A stretch of DNA of 64,000 bases from Nitrospira sp. (GTDB taxonomy: Bacteria; Nitrospirota; Nitrospiria; Nitrospirales; Nitrospiraceae): contig CP060499.1 of assembly GCA_024760525.1 (NCBI GenBank), positions 62,001-126,000 of the forward strand. The letters are read 5' to 3'. Made by a program: the position numbers and the translations under genes. The number at the start of each line of letters is the position of its first letter. Positions within the stretch are counted from its first letter, which is position 1. The notes beneath the pieces were generated by a model. The model was not told the DNA's origin and did not search any database. It saw only the letters and a list, made by a program, of their open reading frames with translations. Shown here in pieces: positions 43,704 through 52,609 of this stretch.

Positions 43704-44165
43704 GTCTAGCCCTTTGCTTTGTTGGCAGCCTCAAGTTGCTCGGCAGCCGGTTGCGCACAGCCAGGTATCACCAGCATCCTGGTTGCTGTCACAAGCCTGA
43801 AGGGATTCTTCTGTGAGAATCTGCATCTCACGACAACACCCTCCCTCTCACCCCGCCGCTTTCTTAATTTCTCGCACACAGAAGCTATTGCAGGGAGAGT
43901 GCCGCTGTTGAACAGGCACAGGGATATTATGCAAGGATGAAATCTATCGCGGGGTTATAGCTGGAGTGGAGAGGTGCTGGGACCGCCACCCTTCAGCCGC
44001 AAATTACGTTGTGCAAGAAGTGCAGTGTTTGGCTGCCCAGTAGTGATTTGAGGTGCATTTCTTGCGGTATGAGTCATGACAAGACCTCAGACCTCTCCGG
44101 CAGTGCTGAAAATGCGAGACTACTAATCAGGTCGGGAATCAAGGCGAAGATTCGGCCGGGAGCAA
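43704..44165. other. Mostly non-coding stretch
   Basis: About 460 bp between the TPR-like gene and the end of the NtrC-type regulator gene. The only possible gene is a short zinc-ribbon frame on the plus strand (44009-44191), described separately. Confidence 0.4.
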
Positions 44166-44191
44166 TCAGTCACGAATTCCATATTCCTTGA
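44009..44191 (+). CDS. Possible small zinc-ribbon protein
   Basis: A 60-residue frame with CKKC at the start and CISC ten residues on (CxxC-x10-CxxC), followed by a polar tail. The start is a TTG with no clear ribosome site, and the end overlaps the 3' end of the opposite regulator gene by 26 bp. The metal-binding pattern is suggestive but the frame could be fortuitous. Confidence 0.25.
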   Translation: MCKKCSVWLPSSDLRCISCGMSHDKTSDLSGSAENARLLIRSGIKAKIRPGAISHEFHIP

Positions 44192-45524
44192 TCTTGTATT
44201 GGAGAGTCCTAAGGCTAATGCCCAACAGCCTTGCGGCATTTTCTCGATGGTTGGTGACTTCCTTTAGAGTTCGTTCAATGACCTGCCGCTCAATCTCTTC
44301 TATAGACGTTCCCAATGTGATCACCATGGTCCGTGCATCCTCTTTGCTGGTCTGAATCTCCTCAGGAAGATGCCCGGGTTGAATCGTAGTATCCTTCACC
44401 GTGACGACAAGCCGTTCCATGAGATTTCGTAATTGCCGAACGTTCCCGGGCCACCCATAGAGTCGTAACAGCCGCATGGCCTCTCGCGAAACTTCTTTCC
44501 GTCCGCGGTGATGTTGTGCTGAAGACTCAGCCAGGTATCGATCCACAAGCAGCGGAACATCGTCTGCCCGTTCGCGGAGCGGCGGGAGGCGGATAGGCAC
44601 GACATTGAGCCGATAGTAGAGATCTTCCCGAAACTCTCCCTGCTTTACCGCCTCTTCCAGGTTGCGATTTGTAGCCGCAAGGATTCTCGTGTCGACTTTG
44701 ATCAGTTTCGTGCCGCCCAGACGCCGAAATTCCTTCGTCTCAAGAACACGTAGAAAATCGACTTGCGACTTGAGCGAGAGTTCACCCACTTCATCCAGCA
44801 ACAGCGTACCACCGTCCGCCAGTTCGAATCGCCCGACCTTGGTTGACATCGCTCCAGTGAAAGCGCCCTTCTCATACCCGAATAACTCGCTCTCAAAGAG
44901 GTTCTCGGGCAATGCACCGCAGTTCATGGTAATGAACGGCCCGTCGGCCCTCGGGCTCTTATGGTGTATTGCACGCGCGATGAGTTCCTTCCCAGTTCCA
45001 CTTTCCCCCGTGAGCAAGACCGTCACATCGCTGTCCGCCACCATCTCCACCAAGCTATAGACTCCCTGCATGGCGTCACTCTCACCGACCATTTGATCGA
45101 AACGTATTCTCGTTTCAAGACGGTCACGGAGTTGCTTGTTCTCGGAGGTTAGGGTATGACGCTCCAGCGCTTTCTCCACGACCACTCCAAATCGCTCGCG
45201 ATCGATCGGTTTTGTCAGATAGTCATAGGCACCCAGACGCATCGCTTCAACAGCTGTATCGATCGAACCAAATGCAGTCATGACGACGACTTCCGTGTCC
45301 GACCATTTGTCCTTCAGTTGACGCAGAAATTCTATGCCACCCATCCCGGGCATCCGAAGATCGGTGATCACCAGATCCATTCGGGTTTCTTCGAGGTGTC
45401 GCAGAGCCTCCTCTCCTGTGCCCAGCCCCCAGACCCGGTAGCCCTTTTTCTCCAACATGGTCACCAGGGCATTGCGGATGTTGACTTCATCATCAACGAT
45501 GAGAACCTGAGAGACCTGTGTCAT
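44166..45524 (-). CDS. NtrC-family sigma-54 response regulator (ZraR-like)
   Basis: A 452-residue protein with receiver (phosphoacceptor Asp in ITDLRMPG, Lys in YLTKPIDRE), AAA+ (Walker A GESGTGKE, GAFTGA loop, LLLDEVGEL Walker B) and Fis-type helix-turn-helix (NHRENAARLLGISLRTLQYKI). It activates sigma-54 promoters. It overlaps the kinase gene by four bases, so the pair is coupled. The divergent sigma-54 promoter at 47321, in front of a copper protein gene, is a natural target. That and the membrane-bound partner kinase suggest a ZraSR-like envelope or metal-stress sensor; I infer this from layout. Confidence 0.9.
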   Translation of the reverse strand: MTQVSQVLIVDDEVNIRNALVTMLEKKGYRVWGLGTGEEALRHLEETRMDLVITDLRMPGMGGIEFLRQLKDKWSDTEVVVMTAFGSIDTAVEAMRLGAYDYLTKPIDRERFGVVVEKALERHTLTSENKQLRDRLETRIRFDQMVGESDAMQGVYSLVEMVADSDVTVLLTGESGTGKELIARAIHHKSPRADGPFITMNCGALPENLFESELFGYEKGAFTGAMSTKVGRFELADGGTLLLDEVGELSLKSQVDFLRVLETKEFRRLGGTKLIKVDTRILAATNRNLEEAVKQGEFREDLYYRLNVVPIRLPPLRERADDVPLLVDRYLAESSAQHHRGRKEVSREAMRLLRLYGWPGNVRQLRNLMERLVVTVKDTTIQPGHLPEEIQTSKEDARTMVITLGTSIEEIERQVIERTLKEVTNHRENAARLLGISLRTLQYKIKEYGIRD

Positions 45525-46918
45525 GATCCCACACCAACCTTGTCCGGTTGACCAATCGACGCGGGGAATTGAGTCACCACCATCGTCCCGCCGCCAGGCA
45601 CACTCGCAACCTGAATCGTCCCGCCATGATCCTGCATAATGCGGTAAGCTATGGCAAGACCAAGTCCAGTGCCGCTCGACTTGGTTGTATAGAAGGGCTC
45701 AAACAGATGGGAGAGCTGCTCCTTCGTGATCCCGACTCCGTTATCCTTTACTGTAATGTCCACCCAATGTTTCCCTTCAGCCTCTCGTTGAACCGCTGAA
45801 ATCTGACAGCGTCCGCCGTTCGGCATGGCATGAAACGCGTTGACGACGATGTTTACCAATACTTGACTGATCTGAGTTGCATCGCCCAGCACAGGCGGTA
45901 AGTGGTCTTCCATTTCCTGTTCGAATCGAATCCGGCGTTCCTCCGCCTCGAAGCGCATCAACGTCATGATGTGGTCGATAAGTGCCTTGACATCGACCTC
46001 GTGTAAACCAACAGATCCCGGGCGGGCAAATTTCATAAAATTATCAAGAATCGCTGAGAGCCTGCGGCATTCGGCGTTCACGACACCAAGGTACCGTGCC
46101 CCTGGTTCTGCCAGTGTTCCCCTCTCCGTAAGTTCCTCTTCCAGAAGATGGAGATTCAGATCCATGGCGCTCAAGGGGTTTCGCAGCTCGTGCGCTACCC
46201 CTGCAGACAACGTGTGCAGCGCCGCTAACTTTTCTGCGACACGGACGCGTCGTTCAAGTGCTAACCGCTCCGAAACGTCTTGCGCCTGCAAAATCACCCC
46301 GGCCGGTTTCTTATCGTCCCCCGTGAGTTCCGCTGTGCTCACGCGAATTGTCCTCGGGTTTAGGTCTCCGCATTCGTAGAGAAAGTCCCTGTGACTCAAA
46401 TGACGGTGCTCTTTCAACGCTCCGTCGAGTATCTGGCGGATCGGGTCATCTTTGGGGAATACGGCATCATACCCTTTGCCGAGCAACTCCGATGTGGAGC
46501 GATTCAAAACCACCTCAGCTGTGGGATTCACCGCGCTGATGATTCCTCCCCGGTTAATCGTAAGCACGCCTGTGGGAATACTGTGTAGAATATTCCGCGC
46601 CAGCCCTTTCACTTCTTCCAGTGTTTTTCGGGCAGTGTCGTAGTGAAGAAACGTGATGACTGCGGCAATACCTATCGAACTCACTAAGAAAACAAGGAGC
46701 GCCTCGACGAGCAGATCACTGCGTGACTGCCAGAGGGCATGGACCAATTCCGTGGGAGCCTTACCGCCCTCGGAAGAACCCCGAAGGAGAAGTTTTTCTC
46801 GTTCCAGGCTGAAAAGCAAAATGACGGAGGCGACCAAAGCGAGGACCAAGAGCACGGAAGAGACCAACCGATAGGGAACCCTTCGGAAGAGCGTCGTTTC
46901 TGGAATGGGTCTGAACAT
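45521..46918 (-). CDS. Membrane-bound sensor histidine kinase (ZraS-like)
   Basis: A 465-residue kinase. Two N-terminal membrane segments (about 13-35 and 70-92) bracket a short 35-residue periplasmic loop, a layout seen in ZraS and other metal-stress sensors. A PAS domain (about 100-225) and a HisKA helix with AGVAHELRNPLSAM (phosphorylated His) follow, then HATPase (N box NIVVNAFHAMP, DNGVG, FEPFYTTK, GTGLGLA). It shares the ATGA overlap with its regulator. The start ATG is at 46918. The signal is unknown; metal or envelope stress would fit the neighbouring copper genes. Confidence 0.85.
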   Translation of the reverse strand: MFRPIPETTLFRRVPYRLVSSVLLVLALVASVILLFSLEREKLLLRGSSEGGKAPTELVHALWQSRSDLLVEALLVFLVSSIGIAAVITFLHYDTARKTLEEVKGLARNILHSIPTGVLTINRGGIISAVNPTAEVVLNRSTSELLGKGYDAVFPKDDPIRQILDGALKEHRHLSHRDFLYECGDLNPRTIRVSTAELTGDDKKPAGVILQAQDVSERLALERRVRVAEKLAALHTLSAGVAHELRNPLSAMDLNLHLLEEELTERGTLAEPGARYLGVVNAECRRLSAILDNFMKFARPGSVGLHEVDVKALIDHIMTLMRFEAEERRIRFEQEMEDHLPPVLGDATQISQVLVNIVVNAFHAMPNGGRCQISAVQREAEGKHWVDITVKDNGVGITKEQLSHLFEPFYTTKSSGTGLGLAIAYRIMQDHGGTIQVASVPGGGTMVVTQFPASIGQPDKVGVGS

Positions 46919-47210
46919 CGCAATGTCACATAGAAGCGCACACGGCCGCCATGCCTACACGCACACAACCTCCTGTGCAGGGAGCTCAATCACAGTAGGA
47001 TTCTACACGAACTCAGTGTTTTCATCATGCGCGAGAATCAGGAGGCTCTCGGTGGAGCCATGGTCTAGGATCGCGGTTGGCGGTCCGTCTTCGGATCAGC
47101 GCTTTAGGAAAAAACGTCCACATGTAATCCGGCTCAAGAGGGAAGACCATCGCTCGCTGTCGTATGGAATGCCGATCTCGTTAAAAACTCGAATGCCACT
47201 GAGGATCACG

Positions 47211-47225
47211 GTGCAAACTTTGCAC
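47211..47225 (+). promoter_or_regulatory. 15-bp palindrome, candidate sigma-54 enhancer site
   Basis: GTGCAAACTTTGCAC is a perfect seven-base inverted repeat around a single base. It lies in the divergent region between the kinase/regulator operon and the second plastocyanin-like gene, 110 bp before the sigma-54 element at 47321, the usual enhancer distance. Confidence 0.55.
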
Positions 47226-47320
47226 GTTATCCTCTCCACTTGGTGTCATACATCCTCTAGTCTCACGCCGGTTCTCCATTAAGCCTCTGAAAATCAAGCC
47301 TATGGCTTGTCTGGTTCACG

Positions 47321-47336
47321 GGGCATACGAGTTGCT
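47321..47336 (+). promoter_or_regulatory. Sigma-54 promoter before plastocyanin-like gene B
   Basis: GGGCAT, five bases, TTGCT: GG (47322-47323) and GC (47334-47335) are ten bases apart. The -12 box is perfect; the -24 box matches except its first T and last C. Predicted start near 47346, 115 bp before the gene. Confidence 0.55.
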
Positions 47337-47461
47337 TTTGAGATCTCCAGAGGCGGCTAGGTCTCTGGCAATTCTGAGCGGGACCTTACTAAGCCCATCA
47401 CGATTGGATAAGGCCGATCCGTCGGCCGGTATGCCACAGCAAACGCATGATCGGAGGGGGC

Positions 47462-48235
47462 ATGAGAAACACGATTCTGGCAGGAATGTGGGTGACAGTC
47501 TGTGCATCAGCGATACTGAGCTTCGGGCTGTGCGCCGATGCCGAGGCGTATGAGTCGGGAACCGTCACAGATGGCGGGACAATGCGGGGTAAGATCACGT
47601 TTAAGGGTTCAGTGCCGGAGCCGAAAGAATTCAAACTGCATCGCTATCCAGATCGCGCATTTTGTGGAGAGCTGTCGGATGGCAACGGGCATCGTCTCCT
47701 GAAGGAAGTCAAGATCGGCCCGGACGGTGGGCTCAAGGATGTGGTGATAGTTGTGGATGACATTAAGAAAGGAAAGCCATTTACTTTCACCGATGCCGAA
47801 GTGGAAGCGACCATGTGCCAGTTCTTGCCGTTCGTGACTGTGGTCAGCGACAAGCGTCGAGTCACCGTCGTCAATCGGGATCCGGTTGCCCACGATATTC
47901 AAGGCTACGCCTATGACCAGGCTGGAGTGGATATCGTCCTCCATCGGCCGGCGCTGAAAGTCAGCGGGACTACGGATGTCGTGCAGCTGGTCAAAGGGCG
48001 GAAGGTGTTTACCATGCAGTGCGGTATGCATCCCTACATGCAGAATGGGGGATATGCCATCGACAATCCCTACTATGCGGTGACGGATCTCGATGGCTCA
48101 TTCGCCATTGGAGATCTCCCGGCCGGCACCTACCGCATCAAGGCCTGGCACCCGATTTTGGGACTGCAAGAGCGGGAGATCACCGTGAAACCGAATGAGA
48201 CGGTCTCCCTCGATCTGTTGTTTGAAAACAAGTAA
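47462..48235 (+). CDS. Exported plastocyanin-like copper protein, copy B
   Basis: A 257-residue paralogue of 33631-34404 with the same layout: signal peptide to about AYESG, a cupredoxin-type site (DPVAHDIQGY His; MQCGMHPYM giving Cys-x2-His-x2-Met), and a C-terminal carboxypeptidase-regulatory-like beta sandwich. The ATG at 47462 was chosen because it aligns with copy A; a GGAGGGGG site is four bases away, slightly close. An in-frame ATG at 47447 is possible. It follows the sigma-54 promoter at 47321 and enhancer-like palindrome at 47211, so it is probably controlled by the divergent ZraSR-like pair. The N-terminal third differs from copy A at many silent and coding sites, while later tracts are base-for-base identical. 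Confidence 0.8.
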   Translation: MRNTILAGMWVTVCASAILSFGLCADAEAYESGTVTDGGTMRGKITFKGSVPEPKEFKLHRYPDRAFCGELSDGNGHRLLKEVKIGPDGGLKDVVIVVDDIKKGKPFTFTDAEVEATMCQFLPFVTVVSDKRRVTVVNRDPVAHDIQGYAYDQAGVDIVLHRPALKVSGTTDVVQLVKGRKVFTMQCGMHPYMQNGGYAIDNPYYAVTDLDGSFAIGDLPAGTYRIKAWHPILGLQEREITVKPNETVSLDLLFENK

Positions 48236-48252
48236 TGGGCACGACGTGTGCG

Positions 48253-48900
48253 TTATCGGGGTGCAACCGGCGATTGTTCCGATTGCGGCTTGAGCGGGCT
48301 GACCGCGTTCTGATCTCGCCCTGCCTGATAGGTTTCCAGCATTTTCTTGATCGTCGGCGTCAGCCGCTCTTCCGAGTGGAGCGGCACCTTGACCCGGACG
48401 CCCCGTCCTTCGTTGCGGCCGAGGGAGAAGATGTGGTGTTCGATCATCTCGCCCTGTTTGTGGTCCTTATACGTGAAGGTCAATTGCTTCCCCGGGAATC
48501 CTGCCAGTGACCTCTCCTGCTCCTGCCGCCACCGTACGGGGGTGTTTTTCTTGCCATAGAGTTCTGTGATGATGCGGCGATGAGCCAAGGCGAACTCATC
48601 GAGTGTCTGCCGTCCGTCCTGACTGCGGCCGCCCACCACATTCATGTGACCGGATAATGCGACGAGGCTGTGCTCGATGGGAGGGTAGAGCGTTACGCCG
48701 GTTCCATCAGGAAGCGGGTTGCCAAGGCGCCAGTCATCCGGATAACGGACGGAAAAACCAAAACGGGCGTTGGTGTACAGTTTCCAACCCCGTTCTTCGT
48801 TCTCTAATGCTCCAGCCAAGGTGATTTCGGTCATCACACCGAAACTCATCACTACTACCAGCGCCACTAAGAAACAGATCTGGGTTATTCGAATCTTCAT
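48253..48900 (-). CDS. Exported PsbP-like/DUF1795-type protein
   Basis: A 215-residue protein. An N-terminal signal peptide (residues 6-29) is followed by a motif very common in PsbP-like and DUF1795 exported domains: ARFGFSVRYPDDW. The remainder is a mixed alpha/beta fold ending in a Pro/Ser-rich tail. The start at 48900 was chosen at the ATG leading into the signal; the frame continues upstream to 49305 but reads as non-protein sequence. It lies 31 bp after the end of the SUMF1-type gene on the same strand and may be its operon partner. Confidence 0.6.
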   Translation of the reverse strand: MKIRITQICFLVALVVVMSFGVMTEITLAGALENEERGWKLYTNARFGFSVRYPDDWRLGNPLPDGTGVTLYPPIEHSLVALSGHMNVVGGRSQDGRQTLDEFALAHRRIITELYGKKNTPVRWRQEQERSLAGFPGKQLTFTYKDHKQGEMIEHHIFSLGRNEGRGVRVKVPLHSEERLTPTIKKMLETYQAGRDQNAVSPLKPQSEQSPVAPR

Positions 48901-48931
48901 ACGCCGAAACTCACTTTGCTGACAGTGCGTG

Positions 48932-49807
48932 TTATTGCGCGGGTCCCGCACAGCGAAACCCGATCGTGGATGCCCGTTGTTGCGGTGCGGCGCCGCTTCG
49001 CGTGGCGGTTCGGAGCAACACCGCCGCGCTCTTCCACGATCCGCCCCGCACCACTTTATAGCGTCCCTGCCCAACTCCGCGCGGATTACGGTCGGGCATC
49101 GTCGCATAATAATCGATCCCAAACCAATCTTCGACCCACTCGGCGGCATTCCCTGCCATATGGTGCAGGCCATAGGGACTGCGCCCCTTTTCGCCGCTCT
49201 CAACAGCGGCCACGATCGGAATCTCGTGGACATGGTACTGTCCGAACATGGCCAACCCCGGTGCAGGAGGCTGTTGTCCCCATGGAAACAGGTTGCCCTG
49301 ATCACCCCGTGCTGCTTTTTCCCATTCGGCTTCGGTCGGAAGGCGCTTGCCTCGTGCGCGACAGAAATCCGAAGCCTCGGCCCATGTAACGTAGAGGGCC
49401 GGCCAACGGGTTAACGTCGCCGGTGATACGGCATGCACCGTCGTCATGTGATCGATCAGCTTGCGTATTTCTTCAGGGGTAGGACGTTGCTGCTGTTGCA
49501 ACCACAACAGGAATTCTCCGAGGTTGACCTCATCTCGGTCGATATCAAACCGATCGAGCCATACCCGGCGCTGTGGTTGTTCGGTGTCATCATAAGGGAA
49601 CTCGAGACTGAAAGATGTCTGGGTGGTCTTGGCGGTTCCCATGAGAAAAAGGCCCTCGGCCACCGTCATCATGGGAGCGCCGTGAGCGAGCGCGGCGATA
49701 CGGCCCAATGACGGCTCTTCTGTTGCGCCTCCGATCGCCGGCTTCGCCAAGAGTCCCACGAGCGTCGCAATGACGAAAAGCCCGAGAACGGCTCGATGAC
49801 GGATCAT
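48932..49807 (-). CDS. Exported formylglycine-generating-enzyme-like (SUMF1) protein
   Basis: A 291-residue protein with an N-terminal signal (about 6-27) and one SUMF1/FGE-sulfatase domain. Diagnostic blocks are RLPTEAEWEKAARG, NAAEWVEDWFG, RVVRGGSW-like (KVVRGGSWKS) and a final GFRCA. Real formylglycine-generating enzymes need two active-site cysteines near the end; only the RC of GFRCA is visible here, so it is more likely a structural or binding variant. Start at 49807 has a GAGGATG site. It is transcribed away from the CopD-like gene; another SUMF1-type protein lies at 52610. Confidence 0.75.
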   Translation of the reverse strand: MIRHRAVLGLFVIATLVGLLAKPAIGGATEEPSLGRIAALAHGAPMMTVAEGLFLMGTAKTTQTSFSLEFPYDDTEQPQRRVWLDRFDIDRDEVNLGEFLLWLQQQQRPTPEEIRKLIDHMTTVHAVSPATLTRWPALYVTWAEASDFCRARGKRLPTEAEWEKAARGDQGNLFPWGQQPPAPGLAMFGQYHVHEIPIVAAVESGEKGRSPYGLHHMAGNAAEWVEDWFGIDYYATMPDRNPRGVGQGRYKVVRGGSWKSAAVLLRTATRSGAAPQQRASTIGFRCAGPAQ

Positions 49808-49959
49808 GTCATCCTCTACCGATAACATCGACCAGGAGTCAATGGTCGTCGCGAAAATGCCCGATCGATCGTCCTTCGAGAGAGCAGACGACGATGTGGT
49901 GTCGAGTGACACGGGACACATGACGATTTTTCCCACCGGATCGATTATTATGCGGCGAT

Positions 49960-50436
49960 ATGTATTCAACCTTGGTGGTGCTGCACATCCTTGCCGCCGT
50001 CAGCTGGGTTGGGGGGATGATTTTCCTGTCCCTGGTTCTGGCGCCCTTGGTCCGGGGCCGCAAGGCGGCGCCGGAATTCATGGCCCTGTTCCGATCCGCC
50101 GCGCTTCGATTTCGCCCTGTCGTCTGGATCGCAATCGCAGTCCTCTTGGCCACCGGTCCGATGTTGTTGTCACAACGCGGCATCCATGTCATGGAACCCG
50201 CCTCATGGACTGGGATCGTGACGGTGAAGCTGACCCTGGTAGGCCTTCTGTTATTCTTGACCATGCTGCACGATCTCGTACTTGGTCCCAATGTCAGTCG
50301 GGTCAGTGCGATTCCAGAACCTCAACGAACGGCAGGGGAGCAGATCGTGTTCAAGACCGCGCGCTGGATCCCCCGCCTTTCATTGTTCATCGCGCTTGCT
50401 GTGGTCATTGCGGCGACAGTACTGGCGCGGGGATAG
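49960..50436 (+). CDS. CopD-like four-span membrane protein
   Basis: A 158-residue integral membrane protein with four spans. It opens MYSTLVVLHILAAVSWVGGM, with the His-Ala-Ala-x-x-Trp-Val-Gly-Gly pattern of CopD and related (DUF4149/HemJ-like) proteins. A second conserved His lies in the third span. CopD transports copper across the inner membrane; HemJ-type proteins bind haem. Which applies cannot be decided from sequence alone, but the TonB-dependent receptor 43 bp downstream argues for uptake. Translation starts at 49960. Confidence 0.6.
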   Translation: MYSTLVVLHILAAVSWVGGMIFLSLVLAPLVRGRKAAPEFMALFRSAALRFRPVVWIAIAVLLATGPMLLSQRGIHVMEPASWTGIVTVKLTLVGLLLFLTMLHDLVLGPNVSRVSAIPEPQRTAGEQIVFKTARWIPRLSLFIALAVVIAATVLARG

Positions 50437-50478
50437 CACACGACCGACTCATGACCTACCTGAAGGCTCTCCGCTGCC

Positions 50479-52542
50479 GTGGGTGCATTACAGGTCATAG
50501 ACGAATCGGCTGATCGGCGCATCCGGCGGCGCATTCAGGCGGCGTTCGCTCTCGTTGTGTGGTGTTCCTTCGCTCAGATGTCCTATGCCGAAGGAGACGA
50601 GACGCTCCAGGCAAGCGAAGTCGTCGTGGCCGCGACCAGAATTCCCATGGCTCCGTGGCGCATTTCAGCGGCGGCGACCGTTTTGATGCAAGAAGACATC
50701 CGTCGCACGCCCTTTCAGAGCGGCACACAGGTCGATGACCTCTTGCGCTATGTGCCGGCGGTCCAACCGAGTCTCCTTGGCAGTCGATACAATCACCCCA
50801 CTGCCCAATTCGTCAGCATCCGAGGCTTGGGGACCCGCCGCGCCCTCGTGCTGCTGGACGGTGTGCCGTTGAACGATGGCTTTGGAGGGTGGATCAATTG
50901 GGGGCTTGTGCCTGACCGAGTCGAACGGGTCGAAATCATTCCCGGCGGCGGATCGAACCTCTACGGCACCTGGGCGATGGGTGGGGTCATCAATATCATT
51001 TCCGAATCCGGTCGTCCCAAGACCGGCTGGAGCGGCGATCTGAGCGGAGGACTACTTGGCACAAATATTCAATCGACCCGCGCTCAGTATGGAAATGGCC
51101 GAACGGGAGTGACCGTCAACTATCGCCGGTTTGATACGACAGGATTTCTCGCGGTTCCATCCTATCAACGAGGACCTGCGGATCTACCCGTCGGGTCGGA
51201 GCATCATCAGTTCACCGGCCGAGTCTCCCATGAGCTGACCGCTCACACGACCGCCACGCTCTCGGGCACCTATTACAGGGAAGATCGTTCCTTTGGAACT
51301 GCGTTCAGTCAAGGCGACCGCACGATCGGCACAGTCTCGTTTGGTTTGAAGGGAGATCAGGCCGGCTGGGGAGGGTGGGAAGCGAAAACCTTTGCTCAAT
51401 GGCAAACGTTCAATAATCAGAGCGCCGTCGTGCTTCCTTCACCCTTCGTCCGCTTGTTCGATCAACCGGACCGGCTACAGACAATTCCTTCGAACGATAT
51501 CGGAGGCATGGCGCAATGGAGCGCGCCACTTCTCTCGGTCTTCCGCATCGTGATGGGCGGTGACGCGCGGGCGATCATCGCACAATCCCAAGAGGTGCTG
51601 GTGGCTTCTCAGACGCCGTTCATGACGCGCGGCAAACAGTTGGGCGTGGGAACGTTCGGTGAAGTGATCATCGAGCCGCTCGATGCGTTGACACTGACGG
51701 CCGGCGCGCGCTGGGATTGGTGGAAGAACTTCGGCGGATCGCGTGCGGCAGGATCAGGACCGATCAATGCGATGCAGGACAATACCGCGAGCATCATCAA
51801 TCCCAAGTTCAGCGTGCTGTACCGGATCAACGACCGTGTGCGTGTCGGGGCATCGGTTTACCAGGCGTTTCGCGCGCCGACTTTGAACGAATTGTACAGA
51901 GACTTCAGTTCGTCAGGCTTTACGTTTCTGAGCAACGACCGTCTGGAGCCGGAACGGCTCACGGGCGGTGATATGAAGGTCGAAGCGGAGCTGCTGCCGG
52001 ACGGCCTGCTCGGATTCCGCGCCACCGGCCATTACGATGTGATCAAGGATCAGATCCTCTTCGTCACTCAAGGACCGGTCTCGGCGATGAGACAGAATAT
52101 TGGAGAAGGTCGATCGGTCGGCACCGATGTCGAACTGCGAAGCCGGCTGGACGACCGGCTTTATTTGACTGTCGGATACTCGTTCGTGGATTCGGTCATG
52201 ACGAGTTTCCCGGGGAACCCGTCCCGCGAGGGCCTGCGCATTCCGAACGTCTCTCGACACCAGGTGACGGCCGCGCTCACGGCCGGGCAACCGAGTGTCC
52301 TGCAGTTCACGCTTCAGGCCAGATACCTGTCCAGGCAGTTCGCGGACGATCTGAACCGGCAGCCGATCGCGGATTTCATCGTTTTGGATGCGTCGCTGCG
52401 GAAACGAATCGCCTCATGGGCGGAACTGTTCATTCATAGCGAGAATCTCACCGACAGGCACTACATCGCCACGCAAACGGGAGGGCTCAAAACCCTCGGG
52501 CAGCCGCTGCTCGTCCTCGGTGGTCTTCGGATCGATCTTTAG
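50479..52542 (+). CDS. TonB-dependent outer-membrane receptor
   Basis: A 687-residue protein. Residues 20-37 form a signal peptide. The plug domain spans about 45-165 with a TonB-box-like VVVAATRIP and the family motif SIRGLGTRRALVLLDGVPLND. A beta barrel follows, with the internal signature RAPTLNELYRDF, and ends GGLRIDL with a hydrophobic terminal strand. It imports a scarce nutrient bound to a carrier, powered by TonB. Substrate is unknown; location next to CopD- and copper-protein genes hints at copper, but vitamin B12 or siderophore uptake is possible. The GTG start at 50479 is provisional. Confidence 0.85.
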   Translation: MGALQVIDESADRRIRRRIQAAFALVVWCSFAQMSYAEGDETLQASEVVVAATRIPMAPWRISAAATVLMQEDIRRTPFQSGTQVDDLLRYVPAVQPSLLGSRYNHPTAQFVSIRGLGTRRALVLLDGVPLNDGFGGWINWGLVPDRVERVEIIPGGGSNLYGTWAMGGVINIISESGRPKTGWSGDLSGGLLGTNIQSTRAQYGNGRTGVTVNYRRFDTTGFLAVPSYQRGPADLPVGSEHHQFTGRVSHELTAHTTATLSGTYYREDRSFGTAFSQGDRTIGTVSFGLKGDQAGWGGWEAKTFAQWQTFNNQSAVVLPSPFVRLFDQPDRLQTIPSNDIGGMAQWSAPLLSVFRIVMGGDARAIIAQSQEVLVASQTPFMTRGKQLGVGTFGEVIIEPLDALTLTAGARWDWWKNFGGSRAAGSGPINAMQDNTASIINPKFSVLYRINDRVRVGASVYQAFRAPTLNELYRDFSSSGFTFLSNDRLEPERLTGGDMKVEAELLPDGLLGFRATGHYDVIKDQILFVTQGPVSAMRQNIGEGRSVGTDVELRSRLDDRLYLTVGYSFVDSVMTSFPGNPSREGLRIPNVSRHQVTAALTAGQPSVLQFTLQARYLSRQFADDLNRQPIADFIVLDASLRKRIASWAELFIHSENLTDRHYIATQTGGLKTLGQPLLVLGGLRIDL

Positions 52543-52609
52543 CCGGGATAGTGAAGGAGATCCGCCGGGATTCCATAGCAATCAACCAACTCATCGAATC
52601 AGCCCAATG

